The position numbers and the translations under genes were made by a program. From Devosia sp. 66-14 (lineage in GTDB: Bacteria > Pseudomonadota > Alphaproteobacteria > Rhizobiales > Devosiaceae): a stretch of 64,000 nucleotides of DNA. Where the stretch lies: assembly GCA_001899085.1 (NCBI GenBank), contig MKVB01000001.1, positions 1,251,323 to 1,315,322 on the forward strand. Direction: 5' to 3'. A model generated the notes under the pieces. That model saw nothing but the letters and a program-made list of their open reading frames with translations, did not search any database and had not been told where the DNA came from. This document shows, piece after piece, positions 28,701 through 36,313 of this stretch; the stretch's first letter is position 1, and every line of letters starts with the position of its first letter.

Positions 28701-29067
28701 GGTCACCGCCAATGGCCGCATCGTGCCGCTGACCGCAACCGGCGAGGCCGGCGTCGCCGTGGCGGGCGTCCGCTACAAGGCCTGGCACCCCGCATCGGGC
28801 ATGCACCCGGTGCTGCCGATCAACGCGCCGCTGCATTTCGATATCTACGACACCTGGTCGAAGCGCTCGATCGGCGGCTGCACCTACCACACCGCCCACC
28901 CCGGCGGCCGCAACTACGAAACCTTCCCGGTCAACGGCAACGAAGCCGAAGCGCGGCGCCTCGCCCGCTTTGTGCCGAACGGCCATACCCCGGGGGCGTT
29001 CGTACCGCCCACCGAGGCCCGCTCGGCGGAGTTCCCGCTGACGCTGGATTTGCGGGTGCCGGTTTGA
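25726..29067 (+). CDS. Large transglutaminase-DUF2126 protein
   Basis: The 1113-residue protein has an N-terminal bacterial transglutaminase beta domain (about 5-90), a transglutaminase-like cysteine protease core (about 150-260) with probable triad Cys180 (QGSCRDSSW), His229 (LHAWCEV) and Asp245 (GLDPTSG), and a long C-terminal DUF2126 region (about 300-1110) with [14 protein letters not shown] and [18 protein letters not shown]2126 has weak resemblance to amidoligase-type folds. It heads a set of three codirectional genes (this, ATP-grasp-alpha-E, short transglutaminase) predicted in comparative genomics to make and cleave amide bonds on peptides or proteins. No signal peptide, so cytoplasmic. 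The substrate is unknown. A palindromic repeat follows the stop, separating it from the next gene by 324 bp. Confidence 0.88.
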   Translation: MSIKAAIYHLTHYKYDRPVILQPQIIRLQPAPQSKTKVLSHSLRVSPANHFVNLQQDPYGNYLSRHVFPDPVTELKIEVDLVADMTVYNPFDFFVEERAETWPFEYPEELRDDLSIYMKPQPAGPLLTEFLRGVDRTPMNTVNFITALNARVQREIGYIVRLETGVLEPEETLARAQGSCRDSSWLLVQALRQLGFAARFVSGYLIQLKPDLVSLDGPAGTDHDFTDLHAWCEVYLPGAGWVGLDPTSGLLAGESHVPLAATPHYRNAAPISGFTSFANVEFAFDMKVSRVAEHPRITKPFSDESWDRLNALGRRVDEELVKHDVRLTMGGEPTFVSIDDFEAGEWNADAVGPTKRQKADALIRRLRERFAPGGLLHYGQGKWYPGETLPRWTFSLYWRRDNQPVWRDEALFAHEGVPTEARPGDDQRLLTEIAANLGVGSETIDAAYEDPGDWLVKEARLPPNVDPANSELADPEARARMARVFDNGLNNPTGYVLPVQRWNALPDRNNRWITEKWRTRRGKLFLAAGDSPVGYRLPLSSLKHVAPTAYPHVVPRDPLIAVLELPEVEDLLRQPVEVRVGHHAQPSTFTADPTITQEITEQVLDEIDSTVRTAITVELREGRLCVFLPPVSTVEDYLELIAASEEAAKTLGLPIHVEGYAPPYDPRLNVIRVAPDPGVIEVNIHPAASWEECVATTTAVYEEARQARLGADKFMIDGKHTGTGGGNHVVVGGSTPGDSPFLRRPDLLKSLILHWQQHPSLSYLFSGLFIGPTSQAPRLDEARHDSLYELEIAMQQVPAPGEGPAPLPWLVDRLFRNLLVDVTGNTHRSEICIDKLYSPDGPTGRLGLVEFRGFEMPPNARMNLAQQLLVRALIARFWQAPKQGRFTRWGTTLHDRFMLPHFVWADFLDVLGDLRDNGFALDPEWFAAQLEFRFPFCGEVEVEGMKLTLNQALEPWHVMGEQGAIGGTVRFVDSSVERLQVKLEGLNPGRYQVTANGRIVPLTATGEAGVAVAGVRYKAWHPASGMHPVLPINAPLHFDIYDTWSKRSIGGCTYHTAHPGGRNYETFPVNGNEAEARRLARFVPNGHTPGAFVPPTEARSAEFPLTLDLRVPV

Positions 29068-29082
29068 TCTTGGACAGGCACC

Positions 29083-29303
29083 GTGCCTCCCAAGACCCCC
29101 TCTCTTGCGAAAACTAAGGACTTAACTGCGCTAAGCCCAAGTTTTCGCTTTCTCCCCCGCCAAGGGGGAGACGATCGGTGGCCTCCATCTGCAAAGGAGC
29201 ATCAGTCGGGACTCTCCCCCTTGGCGGGGGAGAAAGCGATTTCTTAGGTTTAGCCGTTTGGCTAAGCCTTAGAAATCGCAAGAGAGGGGGTCTTGGCAGG
29301 CAC
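29083..29303. repeat. Palindromic double-hairpin element, copy 2
   Basis: This copy has the better-preserved ends: GTGCCTCCCAAGACCCCC on the left and GGGGGTCTTGGCAGGCAC on the right. Hairpin 1 arms match copy 1 (GCGAAAACT...AGTTTTCGC). Hairpin 2 arms are GCGATTTC...GAAATCGC, where copy 1 has GCAAAATC...GATTTTGC; three base pairs are changed on both sides. It begins 16 bp after the stop codon. The remaining ~88 bp up to the next start hold no feature I can name. Confidence 0.8.
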
Positions 29304-29391
29304 CATGGTTCAGCCCTTCCTCCCCCAATCTTACCCATTCCCGCCAATTCCCCCTTGCCATTCCACCCGCATCCGCTAGCGCTATTTCCCC

Positions 29392-31794
29392 ATGGATAAG
29401 CGGAATCAACGGCAGGCGAGAAAGCGCGGGGCACCCGGCCTTGTCGCCGACTACAAGCTGTTGCCGGGTGTTCCCGACGAGATGATCGATGCCGCCGGGC
29501 AGATCCGCCCGAGCTGGCTGCCGCTGATCTCGGCGCTCGACGAGCTGGGCAGCGAGGAATTGACCGGCCGCTTCCAGCGCGCCGACCAGTACCTGCGCGA
29601 TGCCGGCGTCTATTACCGCAAATATGACGGCGCCGAGGGCAAGGAGCGGGCCTGGCCGCTGGCGCATGTGCCGATGATCCTCGACGAAAGCGAGTGGCTG
29701 ACCATCACGCGCGGCCTGACCCAGCGCGCCGAGCTGCTCGAAACCATCGTCGCCGATATCTATGGCAGCAACCAGCTGGTGCAGCGCGGGCTGCTGCCGC
29801 CCGAACTGATCGCCCGCAATGACGAGTTCCTGCGGCCCATGGTCGGCATCCACCCGGCGAGCGGGCATTTCCTGCATTTCTGCGCCTTCGAGCTCGGCCG
29901 TGGCCCCGATGGCGGCTGGTGGGTGCTGGGCGACCGCACCCAGGCGCCCTCCGGCGCCGGCTTTGCGGTCGAGAACCGCGTGGCGACCACCCGCGCCCTC
30001 TCAGACATCTACGGCGCCATGCATGTGCACCGGCTCGCCGGCTTCTTCCGCGGCTTCCGCGATGCGCTCAGCGGCATCGCCACCGACGGCAGGGTCGGCA
30101 TCCTGACGCCGGGCCAGCATAACGAGACCTATTTCGAGCACGCCTACATCGCCCGCTATCTCGGCTTCAGCCTGCTCGAAGGCGAAGACCTGGTGGTCGA
30201 CAACGGCCAGGTGATGGTGCGCACCGTCTCCGGCCTGCAGCCGATCAGCGTGTTATGGCGGCGCATGGATGCGAGCTTCGTCGATCCGCTCGAATTGCGC
30301 TACGACAGCCATATCGGCACTCCGGGCCTGACCGAGGCGCTGCGCCGGGGCACCATTTCGATGGTCAATGCGCTGGGCACCGGCATTCTCGAAACCCGCG
30401 CCTTCTCGGCCTTCATGCCGGCGCTGTGCAAGGCGCTGACCGGCCGCCCGCTCGAACTGCCGTCCATCGCCACCTGGTGGTGCGGCGGCGCCGCCGAACG
30501 CCGGCACGTCATCGACAATGTCGACACCATGATGGTGGGGTCCGCCTTCGCCACCGGCCTCGCCATCGAGGACCAGCGCGGCACCGTGGTCGGCGGGTCG
30601 CTGCCGGCAGCCGAGCGGCAGGCCCTGCTCGATCGGCTCGAAACCGAGGGCGGCCGGTTCGTCGGCCAGGAACAGGTGCAGCTCTCCACCGCCCCGGTCT
30701 ATGTCGAGGGCAAGCTCGAGCCGCGCCCGATGACGCTGCGCGTCTACGCCGCCCGCACCCGCGACGGCTGGAGCGTGATGCCCGGCGGCTTCGCCCGCGT
30801 CGGCTCCACCCAGGATTCCACCGCCATCGCCATGCAGCGCGGCGGCCAGGCCGCCGATGTGTGGGTGGTGAGCCGGCAACCGGTCGAGCGCGTCACCCTG
30901 CTGCCGACCGAAGGCGAAAAGCTGGTGCGCATGTCCTCGGGGAGCCTGCCGAGCCGCGCCGCCGACAACCTGATCTGGCTGGGCCGTTATGCCGAGCGCT
31001 GCGAGGCGACGGTACGGATCCTGCGCGCCTACAACGCGCGCCTCGCCGAGGTTTCCGATCCCGACCAGCCGATCCTCAAGGATACCCGTGCCTATCTCGA
31101 CGGGCTCGGCGTCGATGCCGCCGTGCCACTGCCGCCGGGCCTGCTGGCCGCCATCGACAGCGCCGTGCACAGCGCCAGCCAGATCCGCGACCGCTTCTCG
31201 CCCGATGGCTGGCTGGCTCTGACCGATCTGAGGAAGACCGCGAGGAACTTTGCCCAGCGCGTCGCGCCCGGCGATGACTCCACCCGCGCCATGACCGTGC
31301 TGCTGCGCAAGCTCGCCGGCTTTTCCGGCCTCGTGCACGAGAACATGTATCGCTTCGTCGGCTGGCGCTTTCTCGAGATCGGCCGCCGGCTCGAGCGCGG
31401 TATCCAGATCGCCGGCAGCGTCGCCTGGTGCACCAGGAAAGGCGCGCCCGAGGGGGCGCTCGACCTGCTGCTGGAAGTCGGCGACAGCGTCATGACGCAT
31501 CGCCGCCGCTATTCGGTGAGCCCCGGGGTCAACTCCTATGTCGACCTGTTGGTGCTCGACCCGCTGAACCCGCGCTCTGTCCGCTTCCAGATCGCCGAGC
31601 TGCACCAGCAGCTCGAACAATTGCCCGGGGGTATCGAGGACGGGCACCTGTCCATGGCGGCCAAGGCGGCGCTGACGCTCGATACCGAGCTTCGCGTCAC
31701 CGAGCCCGAGGACATGACCACTGCCAGGATCAACCGGCTGCGCAACGAGATCGGCAACCTCGCCGGGCTCATTGCCGATGCCTATTTCGTCTGA
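29392..31794 (+). CDS. Circularly permuted ATP-grasp / alpha-E fusion protein
   Basis: The 800-residue protein joins a circularly permuted type-2 ATP-grasp domain (about 1-500; HNETYFEHAYIARYLGFSL and EGEDLVVDNGQVMVRTV are landmarks) to an alpha-E helical domain (about 510-800). The latter starts SSGSLPSRAADNLIWLGRYA and repeats a helix-turn-ExxR theme. In many genomes these are two genes, so the fusion supports joint action. ATP-grasp enzymes form amide or peptide bonds through an acyl phosphate; alpha-E is always seen beside this one and is thought to be its partner. It is followed 11 bp later by a transglutaminase gene. Predicted role: ATP-dependent peptide ligation or modification, substrate unknown. 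Confidence 0.9.
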   Translation: MDKRNQRQARKRGAPGLVADYKLLPGVPDEMIDAAGQIRPSWLPLISALDELGSEELTGRFQRADQYLRDAGVYYRKYDGAEGKERAWPLAHVPMILDESEWLTITRGLTQRAELLETIVADIYGSNQLVQRGLLPPELIARNDEFLRPMVGIHPASGHFLHFCAFELGRGPDGGWWVLGDRTQAPSGAGFAVENRVATTRALSDIYGAMHVHRLAGFFRGFRDALSGIATDGRVGILTPGQHNETYFEHAYIARYLGFSLLEGEDLVVDNGQVMVRTVSGLQPISVLWRRMDASFVDPLELRYDSHIGTPGLTEALRRGTISMVNALGTGILETRAFSAFMPALCKALTGRPLELPSIATWWCGGAAERRHVIDNVDTMMVGSAFATGLAIEDQRGTVVGGSLPAAERQALLDRLETEGGRFVGQEQVQLSTAPVYVEGKLEPRPMTLRVYAARTRDGWSVMPGGFARVGSTQDSTAIAMQRGGQAADVWVVSRQPVERVTLLPTEGEKLVRMSSGSLPSRAADNLIWLGRYAERCEATVRILRAYNARLAEVSDPDQPILKDTRAYLDGLGVDAAVPLPPGLLAAIDSAVHSASQIRDRFSPDGWLALTDLRKTARNFAQRVAPGDDSTRAMTVLLRKLAGFSGLVHENMYRFVGWRFLEIGRRLERGIQIAGSVAWCTRKGAPEGALDLLLEVGDSVMTHRRRYSVSPGVNSYVDLLVLDPLNPRSVRFQIAELHQQLEQLPGGIEDGHLSMAAKAALTLDTELRVTEPEDMTTARINRLRNEIGNLAGLIADAYFV

Positions 31795-31805
31795 GGAGGC
31801 GAGCC

Positions 31806-32684
31806 GTGCTCTACGACGTCCGGCTCGAACTGCACTACGACTACAAGGCCTCGGTGCATGGCGATCGTCACCTGGTGCGCGTCGCCCCGATCTCGATCCC
31901 CAATGTGCAGCGGGTCATCGCCTCGTCGCTGTCGTTTGAGCCGCGGCCCGAGCAGGAGACCACCTTCGCCGATTATTTCGGCAACCTCGTCACCACCATC
32001 GCCTATGCCGGACGGCACGATCATCTCGATGTCCGGCTGACCGCGCGCGTGCAGGTCGAGGATCTGGCGAGCCCGGTCGATCTCTCCCCTACCCCCGATG
32101 GGCTGCGCGCCGAGCTGCTGGCGCTCTGGTCGGTGGCGCCGGATTCGCCGCAGCATTTCCTCTCCGCCTCGCCGCGCATCCCGCTCGATCGCGACATCAC
32201 CGCCTATGCGCGCGCTCTCGCCGCGACCGACCAATCCGTCTATGCCGCCGCCATGGCGCTCTGCCTCAGCATCCACCGCGATTTCCGCTATGACAAGGAC
32301 GCCACCAAGGTCGATACCGGCCCGGTCGAGGCCTTTGCGCTTAAGCGCGGCGTCTGCCAGGACTTCGCCCATGTGATGATCTCGGGGCTGCGTGGGCTGG
32401 GCATCCCGGCGGGCTATGTGTCGGGCTTCCTGCGCACCATTCCGCCCAAGGGCAAGCCACGGCTCGAAGGCGCCGATGCCATGCATGCCTGGGTGCGCGT
32501 CTGGTGCGGCAAGCACGCCGGCTGGATCGAGTTCGACCCCACCAACGCCATGCTCGCCGGCCCAGACCACATCACCATTGGGCACGGCCGCGACTATTCC
32601 GACATCTCCCCGATCGTCGGCGTGCTGCGCACCAGCGGCAGCCATACCGCCAAACAGTCGGTCGACGTGGTGCGGGTGGAATAG
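31806..32684 (+). CDS. Transglutaminase-like cysteine peptidase
   Basis: The 292-residue protein starts at a GTG (VLYDVRLELHYDYKAS) preceded by GAGGAGGCGAG and 11 bp after the previous stop. It has an N-terminal beta domain and a transglutaminase core with triad Cys184 (RGVCQDFAH), His227 (MHAWVRVW) and Asp244 (EFDPTNA). The triad spacing resembles that in the large protein at 25726. Members are usually hydrolases or amide-transferring enzymes. It is the third part of the ATP-grasp/alpha-E system. The Anbu proteasome-like gene often found next to such sets is not in this window. Confidence 0.9.
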   Translation: MLYDVRLELHYDYKASVHGDRHLVRVAPISIPNVQRVIASSLSFEPRPEQETTFADYFGNLVTTIAYAGRHDHLDVRLTARVQVEDLASPVDLSPTPDGLRAELLALWSVAPDSPQHFLSASPRIPLDRDITAYARALAATDQSVYAAAMALCLSIHRDFRYDKDATKVDTGPVEAFALKRGVCQDFAHVMISGLRGLGIPAGYVSGFLRTIPPKGKPRLEGADAMHAWVRVWCGKHAGWIEFDPTNAMLAGPDHITIGHGRDYSDISPIVGVLRTSGSHTAKQSVDVVRVE

Positions 32685-32744
32685 AGGGCGTTCGCACCAG
32701 TCCCTTCTTGATCCCGCACCGCGGGGCGCAAGCGGATGATGGTT

Positions 32745-33098
32745 CGGTGCGGGAAGAGCACCCCCCACCCTGTCCCTCCCCCGCAAGGGGGGAGGAGACC
32801 AGAACACAAGCGCCAGTGGGAGCGTCTCCCTCCCCCTGTGGGGAGCAGGGCAATCGCATATGGCTTTGTGCACCGTACTCTCGGTGGTCCTCCACCGTGA
32901 AACGGGGGAGGGGGACCGCCGAAGGCGGTGGAGGGGGCGGCGGGAAGCGCCGGTTTGTGTGGCCGCCCCCTCCACCAGCTTCGCTGGTCCCCCTCCCCCG
33001 CTATGCGGTGGAGGACCACCGAGAGGCCGGTGACTGTCCATATGCGATATCCCTGCCCTTGCGGGGAGGGACAACGGTGGGAGACTCTTCCCGCACCG
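32745..33098. repeat. Nested palindrome of 354 bp (family D)
   Basis: Five successive arm pairs are visible from outside in: CGGTGCGGGAAGAG (32745-32758/33085-33098); GTCCCTCCCCCGCAAGGG (32772-32789/33056-33072); TCGCATATGG (32854-32863/33038-33047); CTCTCGGTGGTCCTCCACCG (32878-32897/33006-33025, 20 bp perfect); CGGGGGAGGGGGACC (32903-32917/32986-33000). The outer and inner pairs have centres 30 bp apart, as expected if one palindrome was inserted into another. No gene is evident in the 582-bp gap that contains it. Confidence 0.8.
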
Positions 33099-33159
33099 GC
33101 CCTTCAACCTATGCCCCAAGCATGCGGGCGCCCTCCGATCACACTTTTCACTTTGCCCC

Positions 33160-33185
33160 GGAACCAATTGTGGCGAGGCCCCGTT
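33160..33185 (+). promoter_or_regulatory. EcfG-type stress promoter (GGAAC-N17-CGTT)
   Basis: GGAAC at 33160-33164 and CGTT at 33182-33185 with a 17-base spacer match the alphaproteobacterial EcfG consensus. It lies 81 bp upstream of the first of two small membrane-protein genes. Confidence 0.7.
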
Positions 33186-33266
33186 ACTAGGGTCAGACGC
33201 GCCAAACGAGGCGGCGTGTCTACCGGCCCTCCCTCCGGTAGCACCCATGAAAAAGGAATGAGAGCG

Positions 33267-33434
33267 ATGACCAGACTCGAGATCGCCAACCTGGAACATG
33301 CAGCCCGTTCGGCCGTCGTGTGGATCCCTGAAGGTTATGACGGGCGCACGCATTACGGCGCGGTACTGACGGCCATTGTCCCGGCTGTCGGCATTCTCGT
33401 CGTCGCGGCAACCCTCCTCCTGTCGATCATCTAG
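33267..33434 (+). CDS. Small single-span membrane protein
   Basis: The 55-residue protein MTRLEIANLEHAARSAVVWI... has a soluble N-terminal half and one C-terminal hydrophobic helix (ILVVAATLLLSII). AAGGAATGAGAG precedes the ATG. A four-codon reading frame (MKKE) ends just ahead of it and is probably fortuitous. An EcfG-type promoter upstream and a DUF3309 gene 11 bp downstream place it in a stress-induced pair. I recognise no family. Confidence 0.6.
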   Translation: MTRLEIANLEHAARSAVVWIPEGYDGRTHYGAVLTAIVPAVGILVVAATLLLSII

Positions 33435-33445
33435 GAGCATCCACC

Positions 33446-33604
33446 ATGACTTTGAGCACGATCATCATCGTTCTGCTGATCCTGCTGCTGATCGGCGCCA
33501 TACCGGCCTGGCCCTACTCCCGCTCCTGGGGAGCTTACCCCTCCGGTATTCTCGGCGTCGTGCTCGTCATCGTCATCATCCTCGTGTTGATGCGCGTGTT
33601 CTGA
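33446..33604 (+). CDS. DUF3309 family small membrane protein
   Basis: The 52-residue protein has two hydrophobic stretches around the motif AIPAWPYSRSWGAYPSG, which is characteristic of DUF3309 (PF11752). The family is small and of unknown function, and members often respond to stress in alpha- and betaproteobacteria. It is too short for ordinary gene-length cut-offs. AGGAG precedes the ATG, and a rho-independent terminator follows 46 bp after the stop. It is probably cotranscribed with the 55-residue protein gene from the EcfG-type promoter. Confidence 0.8.
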   Translation: MTLSTIIIVLLILLLIGAIPAWPYSRSWGAYPSGILGVVLVIVIILVLMRVF

Positions 33605-33649
33605 CGAGCCCTCCGCGAGCCAAGGTCGCCCCCCTTGCGGCTCGCCATC

Positions 33650-33688
33650 GCACCCCAGTTCGCCCCCGGACTGGGGTGCACTCTTTTT
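33650..33688 (+). terminator. Rho-independent terminator
   Basis: GCACCCCAGT (33650-33659) pairs with ACTGGGGTGC (33670-33679), followed by a CTCTTTTT run. It would end transcription of the DUF3309 pair. Confidence 0.8.
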
Positions 33689-33722
33689 GGCAAGAGCTGC
33701 ACGGATGACCCGGCAACCCGCC

Positions 33723-33747
33723 GGAACCCTTGGGCGCGCAGCGCGTT
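33723..33747 (+). promoter_or_regulatory. EcfG-type stress promoter (GGAAC-N16-CGTT)
   Basis: GGAAC at 33723-33727, 16-base spacer, CGTT at 33744-33747. It lies 29 bp upstream of the DUF883-like gene, so the leader would be about 20 bases. Confidence 0.75.
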
Positions 33748-33776
33748 GACACCGCATCACATGAGGAGCGACCACC

Positions 33777-34172
33777 ATGGCATCCACCACCGATATGGCC
33801 CCCAACCGCACCGCCGCCGCCAGCAAGGCCCCGGCCCGTCGCGCCGCCAACGGCCCGCGTCGCGCTGCGGCGCGCCAGAGCCAGAGCCGCGAGGACGATC
33901 TGTCCGCCCAGGTGCAGCAGCTGCAATCGGACCTGAAGTCGATCGCCGCAACGCTGGCGAACCTCGCCGAGGACAAGGTCAATGACGCTCAGAAAGTCGC
34001 CAAGCGCGAGGTCAAGAACCTCGCCAGCAGCGGCCAGAGCGCCATCGAAGACGTACAGGACGAATTCGGCCAGCTGGAAAAGCAGATCAAGGACACCATC
34101 CGCGAGAAGCCGCTGACCGCGGTCGCCGGCGCCATCGCGCTCGGTTTCGTGCTCGCGGTCGTTTCGAGGTAG
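33777..34172 (+). CDS. DUF883/ElaB-YqjD-like membrane-anchored protein
   Basis: The 131-residue protein has a basic, Ala-rich N-terminus, a long helix or coiled coil (DDLSAQVQQLQSDLKSIAAT to DEFGQLEKQIKDTIREKP) and one C-terminal membrane helix (AVAGAIALGFVLAVVSR). This is the layout of ElaB/YqjD/DUF883 proteins, tail-anchored inner-membrane proteins linked to stationary phase and ribosome binding in Escherichia coli. The EREKPLxAV-like junction just before the helix is typical. It is driven by an EcfG-type promoter and followed 4 bp later by a holin-like membrane-protein gene, a pairing resembling yqjD-yqjE. Confidence 0.8.
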   Translation: MASTTDMAPNRTAAASKAPARRAANGPRRAAARQSQSREDDLSAQVQQLQSDLKSIAATLANLAEDKVNDAQKVAKREVKNLASSGQSAIEDVQDEFGQLEKQIKDTIREKPLTAVAGAIALGFVLAVVSR

Positions 34173-34176
34173 TCCC

Positions 34177-34644
34177 ATGCACCTTCTCGCACTGGCCGCC
34201 TCGGTCCTGGGGATCGAGGTCGACGAGTTGCTTGAGCACGCCAAGAAGAACGCCATGGCCTGGTCGGCCGTGGCGCTCTTTGCGTTGATCGCCCTGGTCT
34301 TCGTGCTCGTGGCGCTCAATGCGTGGTTCACCCTGCTCTGGGGACCGATCGTCGCGCCGCTGCTCATCGCCGCCGGCGCGCTGCTGGTGGCGCTTGGCGT
34401 CTATGCCGCCATTGCGATCTCCGACGGCATCGCGAGGCGCCATGCCGCCGAACGGCGGAACTCGGCCGAAAAGACCGCCCTGGTGACCACCGCCGCGCTC
34501 ACCGCACTGCCGCTGGTGCTGAAATCGGACCTGATGAAGAAGGTCGGCATTCCCATCGGCGGCGCCCTCGCTGCCGCCTACCTGCTCGCCAAGCCGGGCA
34601 GTTCCCGATCCGGGCACCACAGCAACGGTCACGACCCCGACTGA
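34177..34644 (+). CDS. Phage holin-like / YqjE-like membrane protein
   Basis: The 155-residue protein has two strong membrane helices in its first half (MAWSAVALFALIALVFVLVA and LIAAGALLVALGVYAAIAIS). After a charged loop there are two weaker hydrophobic stretches and a Gly/Ser/His-rich tail. The position right after a DUF883-like gene matches YqjE or the Holin-X superfamily proteins often found there. It is cotranscribed with the DUF883 gene (4-bp gap) and so likely under the same stress promoter. Function is unknown; a lysis role is unlikely in the absence of other phage genes. Confidence 0.65.
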   Translation: MHLLALAASVLGIEVDELLEHAKKNAMAWSAVALFALIALVFVLVALNAWFTLLWGPIVAPLLIAAGALLVALGVYAAIAISDGIARRHAAERRNSAEKTALVTTAALTALPLVLKSDLMKKVGIPIGGALAAAYLLAKPGSSRSGHHSNGHDPD

Positions 34645-34664
34645 TCACTTCGCCACATTTCGCG

Positions 34665-34689
34665 GGAACCGCGACTTGAGCTCGGCGTT
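34665..34689 (+). promoter_or_regulatory. EcfG-type stress promoter (GGAAC-N16-CGTT)
   Basis: GGAAC at 34665-34669, 16-base spacer, CGTT at 34686-34689. It lies 71 bp ahead of the 77-residue protein gene and directs it separately from the preceding pair. Confidence 0.75.
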
Positions 34690-34760
34690 ATCTGGTGCAC
34701 CTGCAGTTGAAATAAGCAGCTGCAGTCAAGGCCAACGAAGCATTTCCAGGAGTGTGAGCT

Positions 34761-34994
34761 ATGACCCACATCAAGCGGAAGATCGTGACCATTCTGACCG
34801 ACGACCATATCGCAGAGGCTGACAAGATCACCATCCTGCGCCAGCTCGAGGCGGACTCGCTCTCCAAGGAGCGCAGCGCCACCGAGGGCATGATCTCGGT
34901 CGACGGCGACGACGGCGAAGATTTGAAGACCATCGAGAACGCCCTGCGCAAGCTGGGCCAGCAGCCGGTCGAAGCAGGCGCGTCGAGCCTCTGA
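34761..34994 (+). CDS. Small soluble protein of unknown function, stress-promoter driven
   Basis: The 77-residue protein MTHIKRKIVTILTDDHIAEA... is acidic and mostly helical, with no membrane segment or signal. CAGGAG is well placed before the ATG. It has its own EcfG-type promoter and its own rho-independent terminator, so it is a complete transcription unit within the stress island. I recognise no family. Confidence 0.7.
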   Translation: MTHIKRKIVTILTDDHIAEADKITILRQLEADSLSKERSATEGMISVDGDDGEDLKTIENALRKLGQQPVEAGASSL

Positions 34995-35018
34995 GGGCAA
35001 TAGTTTCGAGTAGATTGC

Positions 35019-35059
35019 TCACCCCGCCCGGGTCACCCGCGGCGGGGTGATTGCTTTTT
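35019..35059 (+). terminator. Rho-independent terminator
   Basis: TCACCCCGCC (35019-35028) pairs with GGCGGGGTGA (35041-35050), followed by TTGCTTTTT. It ends the transcript of the 77-residue protein gene. Confidence 0.85.
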
Positions 35060-35140
35060 GGGATGATAACGGCGCAACTGCGTCCCCGCGCCCGTCCCCG
35101 GGCTGCCTCGGTGTGGCTAGGCCTTGGACCCACCCCGGCT

Positions 35141-35218
35141 GTCATCCCTGCGAAAGCAGGGACCCAACTATCGACTAGTGCGGGCGGTGAAATGGGTCCC
35201 TGCTTTCGCAGGGATGAC
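35141..35218. repeat. 78-bp palindromic repeat, family A copy 3
   Basis: Arms match copy 1, with CCTGC-GAAA-GCAGG stems, around a different 26-base centre. It lies in the 318-bp gap between the terminator-bounded small gene and the convergent lipid kinase gene; nothing else is evident there. Confidence 0.85.
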
Positions 35219-35312
35219 ACCGAGTGTGTTCGGTTCAATGGTGAAACGACCTAGTTGCGGACTTTCGGCCCGAGCCTAACGGGCGAAGAGCGATGGGCCC
35301 CGCCCATGGAAC

Positions 35313-36254
35313 TCAAGCCGCCTCGATCTCAGGATCCTCGCGCTTGGGCGCGATCTCCACCGCCGGCAGCACCACCTTCAGGCCGCCGGCATGGATCCTC
35401 AGGTCGACCCGCTTTTCGAGCGGGATCAGTTCCCCGTCGATCACCGCCAGGGCCGAGGCCTTGCGGCGCGGGAAACTCAGGCTCACCTGCGCCACCTCGC
35501 GTTCCGAGACCAGCGGATGCGCCTTCCAGTTGCCGAAGGCCAATGACAGCGCCAGCCGCGCCAGCTCCGCCGGCGGCATGGGTTTGACCACATAGACCCC
35601 GAGCACGCCGCGATCGACCACCTCGGCATAGGGGACGTGCCCCTCCCCCAGCACATTGTTTGAAACCGCAATCGCCGTGGCCTTGCGCCGGTCGGTGCCC
35701 TGCCGGGTGCCGATCTCGGCATCGAACACCGGCGGCCGCGACAGCGCCAGCCCGACGGCCCTGAGGCTCGCCAGCATCTTGCCCCAGCGGCTGTGATAGG
35801 TGAGCCCGTTGCGGATGCGCACCAGCCGCGAATGGAGCCCCACCGAGAACTGGTGCACGAAGGGTCGGCCGTTGGCGGTGGCGATGTCGACCGCGCCGAT
35901 CTCGCCGCCGGCAATGGCTTCGAGCGCCGCCGGCAGCTGCAGCGGCACGCCCAGCGTGCGGGCGAACAGGTTCATCGTTCCGGCCGGCAGCACCGCCAGC
36001 GCCATCTGGTGGGCAAAGCAGATGCCGGCCGCCGCCGAAATGGTGCCGTCGCCGCCGCCGGCCAGCAGCACATCGGCAGCCGGATCGACCGCGGCGCGCT
36101 CGAGCTCCGCCGTCAGGTCGTTCCCGCTCACTGCCCGGCAGTCGAGCGTATGCCCGTGCCGCACGAAGATCGCTTCGGCCTCGGCCATGAAGCCCGGCAT
36201 GTCCATGGTCCGGAACGTGCCGCCATCCTTGTTGAACACGCCGATGAAATGCAT
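35313..36254 (-). CDS. Diacylglycerol kinase-family lipid kinase
   Basis: The 313-residue protein has the DAGK catalytic domain (PF00781) with the nucleotide-binding motif GGGDGT (about residues 66-71) and the motif AVLPAGTMNLFARTLGVPL (about 86-104). The C-terminal half is the beta-rich YegS/DagK accessory region. Such enzymes phosphorylate diacylglycerol, sphingosine-like or other lipids at the inner membrane. It ends convergent to the repeat-rich gap. An EcfG-type promoter lies 29 bp upstream of its ATG, just after the histidine kinase stop, so lipid turnover may be part of the stress response. Confidence 0.85.
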   Translation of the reverse strand: MHFIGVFNKDGGTFRTMDMPGFMAEAEAIFVRHGHTLDCRAVSGNDLTAELERAAVDPAADVLLAGGGDGTISAAAGICFAHQMALAVLPAGTMNLFARTLGVPLQLPAALEAIAGGEIGAVDIATANGRPFVHQFSVGLHSRLVRIRNGLTYHSRWGKMLASLRAVGLALSRPPVFDAEIGTRQGTDRRKATAIAVSNNVLGEGHVPYAEVVDRGVLGVYVVKPMPPAELARLALSLAFGNWKAHPLVSEREVAQVSLSFPRRKASALAVIDGELIPLEKRVDLRIHAGGLKVVLPAVEIAPKREDPEIEAA

Positions 36255-36282
36255 GCCGTTTCCCTCACCCCAACCCGATGGG

Positions 36283-36307
36283 AACGGCGCTGCGCGACGC
36301 CGGTTCC
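36283..36307 (-). promoter_or_regulatory. EcfG-type stress promoter of the lipid kinase
   Basis: On the minus strand GGAAC (36307-36303), 16-base spacer, CGTT (36286-36283). It lies in the 59 bp between the histidine kinase stop and the lipid kinase start, giving the lipid kinase its own stress promoter. Confidence 0.7.
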
Positions 36308-36313
36308 GCTCGC

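Noticed and set aside
33246-33260. Four-codon leader peptide (MKKE) ahead of the 55-residue protein
   Set aside because: No attenuator structure accompanies it. A frame this short is likely by chance.
34177-34644. Phage remnant because of a holin-like protein
   Set aside because: No other phage gene is near. The gene pairs with a DUF883-like gene under a stress promoter, as in yqjD-yqjE.
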